From Chiua virens (taxonomy: Eukaryota; Basidiomycota; Agaricomycetes; Boletales; Boletaceae), in contig JAHNUO010000015.1 in NCBI GenBank assembly GCA_019787685.1, positions 496,001 to 560,000 on the forward strand: a DNA stretch of 64,000 nucleotides. Direction: 5' to 3'. Under the pieces are notes generated by a model. It was not told the origin of the DNA and ran no database searches. It saw nothing but the letters and a program-made list of their open reading frames with translations. A program made the translations under genes and the position numbers. This document shows positions 10,373 to 21,193 of this stretch, piece by piece (position 1 is the stretch's first letter; each line of letters opens with the position of its first letter).

Positions 10373-13300
10373 GGATGGAAACTAGATCATAGATTAAGGT
10401 AAGCGATAGGAGCGAAACCTACGCGAGTTTATATACCGAGTCCAATGTTCCAGCTGTAAAGGAGTTGAAGCAAAGAAGAAACCTGGAAAGCTCTATCAAA
10501 GGGAGGGTGCCAGACAGTGGCGCAACAGCATGGTGAGGTGGCATATTTATACGGTAATACCAAGCCCGGCAGACTGTTATGTCCACCGGTTCAATCTGCC
10601 GCCCAGTCCAAAACTTGAAAGCATGTCTTGAACGTTTCGCAAGAAATTTGGAAGGGTTTCCCCGAACCCGAGGCAGGGGGCTCCATCATTTTCAAAGGTC
10701 AGCCCCAGCTAAAAGTACCAGAGACACCCCCCGACTTCCTGCCTTTCGGCCCACTCGTCATGAAGTTCACATACCCTCCCGGCCCAAGTTACTTACTGTG
10801 AGCTTAATTTCGGCGTTCCCGCAACGTCGGCGCTCGTTCACTTTCAGGTTTGGACCAACGTCGTGCGAGTATTGATATGCAGAGGTTATCGGGGAAGTGA
10901 CGCACGACAAGTAGTAGGTGGCCTGGTCTGGCAACGAGCACCGACTAGTGCAATGAGTGGGGGATCCGATACACTACTTGTTCCTGCTGTCTGTGAAAAA
11001 CTTATGTGATCGTACTAGTACTGTTTGCCACGAACCTTGACTTGCTTACCTTTGTTGATCCAAGTGTTACTTATCGTTCAAACGTTCACTTGTAACGGAC
11101 ACGTTTGCGTCAGTCCTTGGCTATCTCCAATCTCGTTCACATGAGACCCGTTCTCCTACTCCTCCCTATTATCGGGGATCCCTCGCTCCCACCGTTCCAA
11201 CGGTCTATGGCTCCGGGAATGGTTCCCAAGTAGTCCTCAACGGTCAGACCTATGACGCCAGTCCTAGTGCAATGGAGGGTTTTAGTCTCAATCTCAATGA
11301 AGAGCGGCTGGCCAAATGGAGAGCAAAGACCCTGTGCGCATGACGGAGCTCGACAAAATATGACCGAGCCCACCCGTACGGTACTGTACATTCAACTCGC
11401 CTGCTTGCCGCGGCATCATCATTGTAATTTGTGATGGGACATGACGAGCCTTGAGAGTGCTAGTGAAACTTATGAATCATGATGATGACCGACTGACCTC
11501 AACATGTCTGCCGCTAGGTATATATCAGACTCGGAGTGGCTTCGTAGGAGCACCGTCAGACATGGCAGGCCGCAACTTGAGACCTCTAAAATGATTCTAG
11601 TCACGGATATGGTGCCAGTGGTTTTGACGAGCCCACCCCTTGAGGCTTCAGCGCTTCAGCTTGAAGCTTAAAGACTGGTCTATGGGCAAGCTATGACATT
11701 TGAAATCTTCATGCACGTCGTTTCAAGCTTCGGATATGGGCTGTGCCTCGGGCTTGTATAAATTCTCTCTATTCTAACAATGACGACATCTCCCAAGTCA
11801 GTCCCCAATGTGGCTTTTGGAATGCGGCTGACACCAACTGGCGAGTATAAAAGCTCGGTCGTCGTACCAGGTATCACCATTCCTTTCTTTCTTCCTCTCC
11901 TCATTTTCCACTCTTTCCTTTCGCGCTCTTGCTCTGGTTCCGTCGAGCAGAACGCTTTTGATGATGTCGCGGTACCTTTGGATGTCGGCGGGATTCTTGT
12001 TTGATTGTCGTGCGAGGTGAGTTTTCCGTTCAAACATGACGCGTCGCTTTCTGTTGCGCTGACGCGCCTGCACAGCAAATCCATTGTCCAGGTTCCTGCG
12101 GAAGGTTCTGGATGCGAGTATGCTTGATGGACTCTCCCCGCGATGTCGTCGTTGATGGAATCTCTCTTGCAGTTTGTCGAGCTCCAGACAGCATCCCCTC
12201 CGCTCTGACAACCGATGCGGAGGGTAGAATGCACGGCTCCGCGACCTGCGACACGCTCCGGCACCCCACAGTCGTTCTTTTCAGCATGGACGACGATATC
12301 GCAAGGACATGCCAGCCCGCCAGCAGCGACTACGAGTTTCCGCACTGACGGCACGTGTTCAGGTGCATACTTGAGGTCGTCTATCTGGTCGTCATCAAGG
12401 CTAGGGTCCACGTCGTCCAGCACCATTGCGATTCATGGTAACCAACGTTGTCCTTGACGTTGGAATTGCTGGGCAACGTCTATGGCTAGCCCCGTCGTCC
12501 CTGAGGGTCCCTTCGTCATCCGATACCCCTTTCCAACTGTTGTCACTCATTTGAACTATTTTTATTTCTTCGTAAAGGTGCGTTGGCCTTTTTCTCAGAT
12601 GGTCCATCCTGACGCTTTCCGACAGAAGAAAAAGCTCTAAAAAAATCGGAAAATAGAAAAATCCAAAATTGTCTTACTTCTCTTCAGGTACGCATTTACT
12701 GCTGTTTTCTTATTGCTCTTCTGACACCTTTCGAACACGCTTAGTTTCCTTCCTATTGTTTATATTTCTCGGTAATGTACGACATCTCTTGGACACATGC
12801 GCTTTTCCACATCATGCTCACGCTTCCTCGCAGAAAAAAAAAAACACAAAAATCAGAAAATCAAAAAGAAATAATATTCTCCCTTTTGGTATGCTACGTT
12901 CTAAAGCTCTGCGTTGATGCCCCGCTGACATGACTCGGCCTGTTTCACTCCCTAGTTCAGTCTACTTCCTTTCCCTCCCTTCTTTTCATCCACGGTACGT
13001 TGTCTATTATGCCCTTGTATGCCAACCTTTGACATTACCTCGCGCAGGAAATCAGAAAATCCCCAAAAAATCGAAAAATTTACAAAAACCTCACAGAGCG
13101 ATGCATCCGGTACGCCACTGACGACGTGGACACATCCATCGACGAGCACTCAATCCGACTCTGACACTGCTTGGCCATCTCCCCCCTTCCTCTTGACCTC
13201 TGGACGCATTCTTGAGATTTGACGCCGACTCCGAGTTGGCGAAAATCCACGAAGGCGTCCTTTGATCCCTCCTTCCTCTTTCTCATCGGCCCACGGCAGT

Positions 13301-13959
13301 GCCCGCGATGAAGATTGGCTATCGTCCGTGTAAACCTTTTCGAGTGAAGCCCTTTGAGCCCTTGGTCATCAAGTCCTCTGGCCCCTGTTTATCAACCGGA
13401 CAGGAAGATCAGGTGGTCCTGTGAATGGTGGCCGTTGCACATTCAGTCCCCTGGTCTTGTCGCTGGACCTCGACGCAGGAACATTGGCGTGGAACAGTTT
13501 GTACGCGGCGATGCGGGCTCGGCGTGTCTTGGTGTTGTAACGTATAGGTGCACGTATTGGAATGCATCGCTTTGTGGACTCATTGCACTGAAAGAACTTA
13601 CCTGAATCTGCGAGGCTCACTCGCAGCAAACTCAATGGTATGTATTTTACTTCAGATATCAGGCTACAACAGCGCTGTCATTGTTAATGGAGGGTGAATT
13701 CTGGAAGCGCATCATGGATCTAGTTTCTACCCAAAGTAGCTTCGAAAGCATAGTTCAGTCGTTCTACACAGCAATCGTCGTGAAATTCACATGAGTGGCC
13801 ACATACAAGGTCGTCCACAATCGTGCAGAGAAAATTATACAGAGGTAAGTACTCTGTCCATGGAGTATGGTACTAATAATGGTCCAAGCGTGGGCATAAC
13901 ACAACAGGATGGCTTGCATGAAGTTCGTTACCGATCTAAGGTCCAGAAGTCTCTAATAA
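10373..13959. other. Gene-poor interval with gene scraps
   Basis: It begins with the duplicated upstream block (to about 10550). At 10625-10800 (+) an open stretch reads VSQEIWKGFPEPEAGG and VPETPPDFLPFGPLVMKFT, which looks like one exon of a real gene without its partners. At 11053-11343 (+) an ATG-less frame contains VPTVYGSGNGSQVVLNGQ and NLNEERLAKWRAKTL, again exon-like. At 11680-12610 (-) overlapping open frames with SDDEGTLRDD, DDDQIDDLKYAPEHVPS and ELDKLQERFHQRR could form a spliced gene I cannot resolve. At 12639-13110 lies an alternating A-rich/pyrimidine-rich array described in the findings. I cannot name any gene here. Confidence 0.45.
11680..12607 (-). CDS. Possible spliced gene of unknown function
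   Basis: One minus-strand frame stays open from 12426 to 11680; other frames supply likely partner exons. An acidic stretch (MSDNSWKGVSDDEGTLRDD at about 12550, then LDDDQIDDLKYAPEHVP) is followed by a GLACPCDIVVHAEKND segment and, in another frame at 12211-11798, by a strongly basic helical stretch (TFRRNLDNGF, RQRNRKRR, NPADIQRYRDIIKS). The acidic-then-basic order could suit a nucleic-acid-binding protein, but no domain is recognisable and splice sites were not settled. Codon choice does not separate it clearly from noise. Reported only as a candidate. Confidence 0.25.
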
Positions 13960-14746
13960 TCAGAGTCCACGTCGTCGTTTTTGTGACTCGTTCCGAGTCC
14001 CCTCATTCACAACACCAGGCTCTGGCTGTCGAGAAATCATGCCTCCAGTGATTTTATCCATCTTGCGCTTCAAAAGATGAGCGTTAGCACTAGCGCCACC
14101 ATTATGATGCACAAGGTCCGCCTGTACTCGCGTCAGGCTCACCAAGATCACCAGGGCATCTCCTACTTACCACCATTGAATCCAAATGCGATGCGCTTGC
14201 GGCCATGGCACCTCTGAATTGCCATACAGGTTCACACGCGGGGACGTCCTCTGGTAGTGGTATCGACTTCCACCGCGGCGCACCCGGCACTGGTCCTTGA
14301 AATAGCGGCAGACTGTACGGCTCCGGGTCGTGGACGTACTGCACCTGCGCGATGACCTTGGGCAGATTTCTCAACGTCAGCTCTAACCCAGACATAGGTC
14401 CGTTCTCCAATCCATCCTCCTCGACCCCCGCCCGGTTTTCCTCTGGCTCGTTCCCGGCCTCCGTCTCACGCGAGACGAACACCGAGAGCGCAGAGAATAG
14501 CGGGGATGATGAACCTGGATCAGTGGTCTGGGAAAGGAAGACGTTGTTGACGCCCGCCGCACGCGCCTTGGATGTGTCGATCCGGAGACCAGCTCGGTGG
14601 GCATGTCGTTTAGCGTGGTACGTCGGACGGCGGGTGTGACGGCATTGGTAGGCGATGTGGTGGTAACGTGCGTTGGTCTGGCGAAGTCGACGCGCGAGCT
14701 GGGTGAAGAGGAGGACAAAGGATGTGGGATGTGATATGGTGGACAT
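13960..14746 (-). CDS. Unknown protein, tandem family member 3 (GPVPGAP family)
   Basis: The first exon starts MSTISHPTSFVLLFTQLARR at 14746 and carries RRPTYHAKRHAHRAG, IDTSKARAAGVNN, an acidic middle (ENRAGVEEDGLENG) and FQGPVPGAPRWKSIPLPED, then DSMV at a GTAAGT donor. The second exon contains GGMISRQPEP and ends RRRGL at 13960. It matches the 9628-10372 copy along the whole length, with the same intron position. Downstream homology continues to about 13800 (a block with TGCAGAGAAAATTATACAGAGG in this copy). No domain recognised. The basic start and conserved THHAK/TYHAK block suggest a constrained N-terminus, while the middle changes fast. Confidence 0.6.
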
Positions 14747-15234
14747 GGAATGGAGACAAGAACACAGATGAGGGTAAGAGATGAAGATAGGATCGACGAT
14801 AAGGGGCGAAAGTAACGAGTTTATAACCAAGTCTGACGTCCCAGCTGTAAAGGAGCGAAGGAAAGAAGAAACCTGGAAAACTCTATCGAAGGGATGGTAC
14901 CAGACAGCGCAACAACATGATACCGCGTCCTATTTATACGCTGGCTCGTACGTGTAATTATAAGGACTGTCGGCGCAAGCCAAGGAGCGACAATACAATT
15001 GTACCTACAAATTAATGTGTACGTTTTGTGGGTCCATCGTCCCATGCACAAGTACACGCTAACGCTCATTTCCCCTGTTCGGCTGATACGGTCGCCATCG
15101 ACCGTCTCTTCTGTGGGTGCGTTGCATTGTTCCGAAAAAAAGTAGGGTCTGATCGACGTTGCGCACGTGATCATCGAGTACAAAGACGTCGTCAACCACT
15201 GGGCGCAGATTGACACACCATCATGATCCCCGCT
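14747..15234. other. Intergenic; duplicated upstream block
   Basis: The first 170 bp or so repeat the block upstream of the copy at 9628-10372. The rest shows no gene or element I recognise. Confidence 0.35.
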
Positions 15235-15597
15235 CATAAAATTGGTTGACCCGGTCGACGTTCCGAAGACGGAGATGAGTGTCACCGACTCAGACATGAT
15301 GCATGATGGATCACCAGGGCTTCTGTTTTTCTGTCCCAACGCTTCTCGCTTTGCCCAAGGGTGACGAACAGAGCGCTATTCGTGAGCAGTGTCAACATGA
15401 AGAACCCACATCTCGCACGTCTCGTCGGTTCATGTTGTCATTCTCGTGGTAACACGAGGATCATTACGCGTTCTCATCTGCATGCACTTCCTTCGCCGCC
15501 GAGACAGACGGGCAAGCGGCCGCCGCAAGACACAAACCAAGGTTCATCATGGCAAAGTCTTGTCTAACGTGCGTCGTAGTTCCAAATTTCTCCAACA
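15235..15597 (+). pseudogene. Broken 5' copy of RPA12
   Basis: This piece parallels the intact RPA12 gene at 29818-30375 from about 55 bp before its start (shared TTCCGAAG-CGGAGATGA) through the first zinc ribbon and the following basic stretch, up to GTTCATCATGGCAAAGT. Part of the first zinc-ribbon coding sequence is lost (the CCCAACTGTGGTACGC of the real gene is shortened to CCCAACGC), which shifts the frame, and the second zinc ribbon is absent. It is therefore a non-functional fragment. It joins directly to the shared segment that continues to about 16450, and the same join exists in inverted form at 29440. Confidence 0.7.
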
Positions 15598-16470
15598 TGT
15601 CAAATATGTGTCAGGTCATACTGTTTTTATGCGATATCCCACCAAACACATTGCGCTCATGGAATGGGCTGACGAGTTCAGTGACGCATGGTATCTGTGG
15701 AGGCGAGTGCTTTTACACGATAATTCTTTCGTTCTGCACACGCAACTCCACCATTCTGGACTCGTACTTGTCATTCGACACCTGGAAGAAGGTGCTTAAA
15801 GGGTGAACAGTTGACTCACTCCATTTCGTTGTAATATTGTTTAAGGTTCATCCTTGACGAATCCGCTCGGCGGTTGTGCGGGTCCGTCAAGGTTATTTTT
15901 TTTTCCCCTCCAGAACACCCTAGCCTTCCCCAAAACCACCATGATCTCGAAAGTGAATTCTGTTGGTACATAAGTATCGCTTCAAAGGGTATGTGAGTTC
16001 CCGGGTTGGCGAGCAGACAGATGAAATAATGTTTTTACTAGATGATCAGTCGCATTCACGCGCGAAGACCCTTTTAGAACAGTTTAAGCAAGGAGGGGGA
16101 AATCATCGCACTGACGGCTCTATTGAGGTGCTTGTGAAGCTCTGAAACTATGCTCGCCGGGCGACGCGATCTGTGTCTCTGATATGGTTTGCGGTTCATC
16201 TCAATATGTCTGCTAAGGTGGATTGAAATGTCAACGAAGCGATTGCCCTTAGCTGCGAAACGCTCCTCTGTCTACCTGGGCATCCGGACTGGTCAGTGTC
16301 TTTAAGTAAGCAACCTTGAGCTTCAAATCTCAAACATACGGAGGTGGTTATTACCAGCTCATCCTTGAAAGCTTGACGTCTGAGTATAGGAGTGTCTGAC
16401 AATGTCTGTCCAACGACTCACATACATGTGTCTAAGGAGGCCCAGTGAACATGATGCGGCCCGGATAGTC
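15390..16470 (+). repeat. Long inverted repeat, copy A
   Basis: The sequence recurs in reverse complement at 28358-29636. It consists of the RPA12 fragment followed by about 850 bp of non-coding DNA, including a 41 bp hairpin at 15852-15892. Copy A lacks a 200 bp stretch present in copy B. The two copies differ by scattered substitutions, so the duplication is not brand new. They enclose the mobile-element island. Confidence 0.75.
15852..15892. repeat. Hairpin (inverted ends CCTTGACG..CGTCAAGG)
   Basis: The 41 bp run from CCTTGACGAATCC to GGTCCGTCAAGG can fold into a stem of about 13 bp with a GC-rich loop. Its counterpart in the inverted copy is 28937-28977, where the stem is nearly perfect and extends to TAACCTTGACGGATC. 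It may be a remnant of a tiny transposon or simply a retained stem-loop. Confidence 0.5.
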
Positions 16471-16539
16471 CCCAACACGCTGGCTCCACCCGACTGTCTG
16501 GTTTTCGCTCAAGAAGCACTCAGTTGCCAGAGCCTTAGC

Positions 16540-17093
16540 AAGATCCCATCTTTTAATAGTGACGACTTCCTTAGTGAGCACAGACCACTTACTTCAACGA
16601 CCTTATCTTCAGAGCCTCTTCGAAATGGGTCAACTGGGACCCTTCATGTGCGCTTCAGGTCAGTTTCCGCATATTCATATATATTTTACCTGGGGAATCG
16701 ATCGTAAATCCATACGCTCTCTCTTGACAGGTCGGCACCTATGGCACTGTAGAAAAGGAAACAGGCGATTTAAACATCCACGGGAATATCTACACCGATC
16801 CTGACATACAGGCAGAATTGAACAGACTCGGTATATAACTCAACCTTGCAGATTACCAACTGATAGATGCGATACCAGAGGAAGAAGTACTTTCTCGAAG
16901 TCGGACTTATACTCAGACCAGAAGCGTAGGGACATTCATTTCGACCATGTTGCTCAGTCGACTCGGATTGGCTCACCCCCACATCCTTCCCGAGGTCATT
17001 TTGAAACATTTTCACAAAATATCAAAATTTCGGAACATGTGGCTTGTGACAAGGTCGTATGTATGCCCTGCATTATTCAATGTACTTGTCCAA
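16540..17093 (+). pseudogene. Relic of an Agaricomycete-type gene (VGTYGTV motif)
   Basis: Spliced reading (introns near 16660-16731 and 16831-16851) gives VGTYGTVEKETGDLNIHGNI, then DAIPEEEVLSRSRTYTQTRS and an open stretch to a stop at 17093. The VGTYGTV..ETG..GNIY pattern resembles, from memory, a domain of large repeated Agaricomycete gene families related to those at 42.7, 47.9 and 53 kb. No start codon or full-length frame is present, so it is a fragment captured next to the inverted repeat. The assignment is tentative. Confidence 0.4.
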
Positions 17094-17545
17094 TAAGAGC
17101 AAGCAATGTATCTGTCAGTTTCTGTTGCTGTGCATTCACATGCCAGTGACTACCTTAGCTGGTGGGAAGGTCTCTTCAGCTAGTGGCCAAGATGCCCTCT
17201 GATGCTGCCATTCCTGGAGTTGCCATCAAAGCTAATTCGGGCTTTGAATGACAATCTAATGTCTAATCTGTTCTCTTTCGAAAGGGGTATGATGAACCTG
17301 GGACTGCTGTTTTCACCCTTCTATACAACTCTCTTGTCACATCGTGCCTGAGCTAAACCCACTGGGTTCTTATCATCATACCATGCTTACATAAATATTC
17401 CTCCAACTTGTCCTTAACTCATAGCTACACACTATTTAAACAGTAGGATTGTGACTGACTTACCTCAGTCTTATCCATTTGTTCAGAGTCTCTAAACAGC
17501 CTGAATTGAGGAAGTCTCACTTCTTATCTACCTCTTCACTTCTGG

Positions 17546-18050
17546 TCAGTTGTCTTGCCTTGTTTTCTCATTGACATCACTTTGGTTTAGTTTCACAACA
17601 GCATCCATCTTATCATCAATCCCGCAAGTCATTCCAACCCCTTCCAAACTCATACAACCCCATATCATCACTGAACCTCTCCCAAACTTGACTATACCCT
17701 GTACAATCCTATTACTAAGGCCCTCTCTTGCCTTTTCCAAGCCCATTTCCTGCCTTCTGACCACATGACATGCTTCCAATCATCCACAGTCTAATCCTAG
17801 TGGCTTACAGAAAAATCCAACCTTTCTCTCCTATGATGCTTGGAAAGAAAAGGTTATTTTTGCTTTACTATAGCCTTTATACCAGCCTTTTTCAAGTGAC
17901 AATTGATGGTTTGTGAGGATATGGAATGGTTCTTGACATCCTGAAGAGTCTTGGTGATCTGGACAGCATTTTCAGCCTTTGCAGTGTAAGGAATAGACAT
18001 TCCTTGTGCTCATAAAGCACATTCCCACCACTCACCGTTGAAGAAATTAA
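17546..18050 (-). mobile_element. Tc1/mariner-like transposase relic
   Basis: On the minus strand the pieces ENAVQITKTLQDVKNHSISS and SQTINCHLKKAGIKA (helix-turn-helix region) are followed by LSKHHRRERLDF-like sequence and then by GSVMIWGCMSLEGVGM, the block around the second catalytic aspartate of Tc1/mariner transposases. Frames are interrupted by stops and shifts, and no terminal inverted repeats were located, so this is a dead fragment. It abuts the LTR-like sequence that starts at 18062. Confidence 0.65.
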
Positions 18051-18061
18051 GAACGGGCTGG

Positions 18062-18922
18062 TGTGACAGGAACAGGGTTAGTAGAACTGTCAGATAGAAA
18101 GAAAAGGGATGGGCGCGAGTATGGCTCGTCCCAAGGGGTTCTGAGGTTGGAGACGAAGTGTCAAGGCGTTGACAGGAGCTTTGAAAGCAATCCGGATGCG
18201 TTCCCAGGTGAAACCGTACGAAGGTCGACAAAACCGGCCGAAACGCGGACAGTCGGATAGTTCGGCGACAAGGCAGAGACTCGAGCACAACGGTGATCGA
18301 GTACGAGTAAGGGCGGATAGAGAAGATAGATAACCGGGCGAGGCGACTTAGGACGCGAGAGAAAACGGGGATCGAAAGATGAAATTTTTATTTACGAACA
18401 CAAATTTTATAGTCTCAGGTATTCCCCGGGACTTTTACAGCGGATAAAGTATCGAATAAATAAGGGAAGCGTACGTATACGGAGCCGACTCTCATGGAGA
18501 TCGACCCGTGAAAAGGAAAACAATGTTCTGTCAAGGTGGGATAAGGTTTGATCCGTGAATCAATGGACTACCTTTAAAACGTCGTACGACCCGACTATCC
18601 ATTCCTTATAACCAATCGGATACGTGTCGATAACACGGAACCGTCTAAAAAAAATCTAAGAAGGTACGAAATAAAATAGAAATTGGACAAAAGAGAGTTG
18701 ATTAGTGTACGTCGTGCGATCCCGATCGAGCAACCCGATTCGGTCACCTCGCGCGAAAACGTGTAGGAACGAAGAACAAAACATACGAATATGGGTTGGA
18801 TCCACTCGGATGGACACGGGACCACGACGGACGGGTAGGACAATCGATATGGGCAATCCGGGCATCCTGTAAACAAAGCGGGAACACGGGTTTATCACCT
18901 CAAGGGATCATTGACTCCTACA
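18062..18922 (-). repeat. LTR-like sequence (minus orientation)
   Basis: Read on the minus strand it begins TGTAGGAGTCAATGATCCC and ends CCTGTCACA, i.e. TG..CA ends, and includes a hairpin-plus-TATA module (CCCGGGGAATACCTGAGACTATAAAAT-like, near 18405-18433). The start and the module match the LTRs at 19579-20279 and 20409-21124, although the bodies are diverged. No target-site duplication was found, so the borders are provisional. Confidence 0.5.
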
Positions 18923-19099
18923 CCGTTGTCATCCAAATCTAAATCCAAACCATCCATCAACATCAAATCTGCCATTATTTGCTCAATTGTATGTGCAAAT
19001 TCATCTGGATTGAGGTATCTGCACTCATTTTGCCCCAGATTCTTTTCTGTCTTTTAATTGTTCCTCATTCATACTAAACATAGGCTTAGACAATGTCAT

Positions 19100-19480
19100 G
19101 CAGCCCTTGCAGGGATGTTCAGGTGCCCCTCAAACTTTATACAATATGAAAACCTTCTTTTTATTATTTTCCTTACTTAGGACAAGTCTGAGGGTATTCC
19201 CAAGGACTATAAAACACACTGTATTGACAAAAATACAGTAGCTCTTGCCTGTGCATATCTGTCTCACATTGTTTTTGGTCGATGTTTGTTTTCTCTCATT
19301 TTCCTCATGTTTTATCAGTCTAGATTTGGACTGCTGTGTCTGTTTTTTCATCCATTTCAATCTGGATTCATCTCAGATTCATCTTAGACCACTCAAAAAC
19401 CATTTCTCGTCATTTACCAACTCAGTGTTGTCCCTGGTCAAACAGAATTGCATTTCCTTCACTAGGGAATGACACAGGTT
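19100..19480 (+). repeat. Diverged LTR-like promoter segment
   Basis: Near 19187-19215 the string CCCAAGGACTATAAAACAC sits in the same setting as the TATA module of the LTRs next to it, and is again followed by a short tract with CAAAAATA. Ends could not be identified. It is probably an older member of the same LTR group. Confidence 0.35.
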
Positions 19481-19578
19481 CAGGTAACTTGCTTGGGTCT
19501 CAGGTGTGGGTACCTCTCAGGTGTGGGTGCAGGTATTGGCTGTTGCCACCCATGGCTCTACCCATACCCATGCACTGG

Positions 19579-20279
19579 TGTAGAAAACTAATAATAGGTA
19601 GAATGAAGAAAGGTGGGGCGATAAGTTCATTCCAAGGGGGGTTATACTCAAAGGAATGAAGGATTTGGGTTTGTCTAGGAGTCCTAGAGGCTGCTGAACG
19701 ATCTGGAATGAAAAGTGGTTGATGAAAAAGTATCTGGGTGGAGTCGAGGCGATGAGAGGATTGATTCAAGTAGATGAGATGCAAATGAATGATAGGACAA
19801 GGTAAAAGAAAGGCTATCCAGCTCACTCACACACAGGAGAGTAGGCAGGAGATCTTCTGAATGCAGAAAGATGATATTTTATGTTAGAAAACATGGTTTT
19901 ATAGTCCTGGGCACAACCCAGGATTGTTAAAGGCAATCCAACCCTAGGTAAGTATACAGGATCGATGTAGGGTGAGTATTTAAGGAGTGTCAAACCTTGT
20001 AGATAACAAAGGAAAAGAAGGTGTTATGATAGTAACGACCTTAATAAGGCCAAATCAAATAGAACAAGTCAAATCAGATGAAGTAGAATACATATGATGA
20101 AACCGGATTGGATCACGTTGACTCAGATTGGACTCAGATTGGACTCGGATGACCTGTAAATGCTGGGAATGAAACCAGACTGGTACAAAGTCGATAGTGG
20201 ATGAGATGGGAGGTGATAGGACTTGATGGAGAGTGAGAAAAAGGTATCCTGCAACCGTAAGGAGTATCTAACTCCTACA
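19579..20279 (-). repeat. Solo LTR, inverted relative to the next one
   Basis: On the minus strand it begins TGTAGGAGTTAGATACTCC and ends CTACA (701 bp). It is the mirror image of 20409-21124, from which it is separated by about 130 bp. It contains direct repeats of GGACTCAGATT and a TATA module with a flanking hairpin. No coding retroelement interior lies on either side. Confidence 0.7.
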
Positions 20280-20408
20280 CCAGGTGTCTGGGTTTACTCA
20301 AAAAAATTATACTAACTATACAGTACATGCCATCAAACCACCACCATCTTAACACCAACTTTGAGGCTTGTGATTGAGATCTGATAGATTTGGGGAATAC
20401 AGGTGCGT

Positions 20409-21124
20409 TGTAGGAGTTAGATACTCCCTACGGTTGTAGGATACATTTTCCTCGCTCTTCATCATGTCATATCATCTCCTGTCTCATCTGCCATTGACTT
20501 CGTGCCAGCCTGGTTTCATTCCAAGCATTTACAGATCATCTGAATCCAATCCGAGTCCAATCCGAGTCCAATCCGAGTCAACGCGATCCAATCTGGTTCT
20601 TTTGTACGTATTCCGCTTCATTCGATTTGACTTGTTCTACTCGATTTGGCCTTATTAAGGTCATTACTATCCTAACACCTTTCCTTTCTTTGTCATCTAC
20701 AAGGTTTGACACTCCTTCTTTCCATACTCACCCTACGTCAATCCTGTACACTTACTTAGGGTTGGATTACCTTTAACAGTCCTGGGTTATGCCCAGGACT
20801 ATAAAACCATGTTTCTAACACAAAAATATTGTCTTTCTACGTTCAGAAGATCTCCTGTTTACTCTCCCGTGCGTGAGTGAGCTGGATAGTTTCTCTTTTA
20901 CCTCGTCCTATCGTTCCTCTGCGTCTCATCTACTCGAATCAATACTCTCATCGCCTCGCCTCCACCCGGATACTTTTACATCAACCGCTTTTCATTCTGG
21001 ATCGTCCAGCAGCCTCTAGGACTCTTAGACAAACCTGAATCCATCATTCCTTCAAACATAACCCCCTTTGGGACGAACCTATTGCCCCACCTTTCTTCAC
21101 ATCACCAATTATTACTTTTCTACA
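20409..21124 (+). repeat. Solo LTR with possible 4 bp target duplication
   Basis: It begins TGTAGGAGTTAGATACTCC and ends TTTTCTACA (716 bp). GCGT stands immediately on both sides, a possible 4 bp target-site duplication. Inside are repeats of AATCCGAGTCC and the hairpin CCTGGGTTATGCCCAGG directly upstream of ACTATAAAACC, a likely Pol II promoter. Confidence 0.7.
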
Positions 21125-21193
21125 GCGTACACTATTTTTTTTCCCCACTGCCATGCTTATGCTAATCCTACCCCTCCTCCCCCAATATCAGTT

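Noticed and set aside
20279..20409. A complete retrotransposon between the two inverted LTRs
   Set aside because: Only 129 bp separate them and their orientation is opposite, so they are not the two ends of one element.
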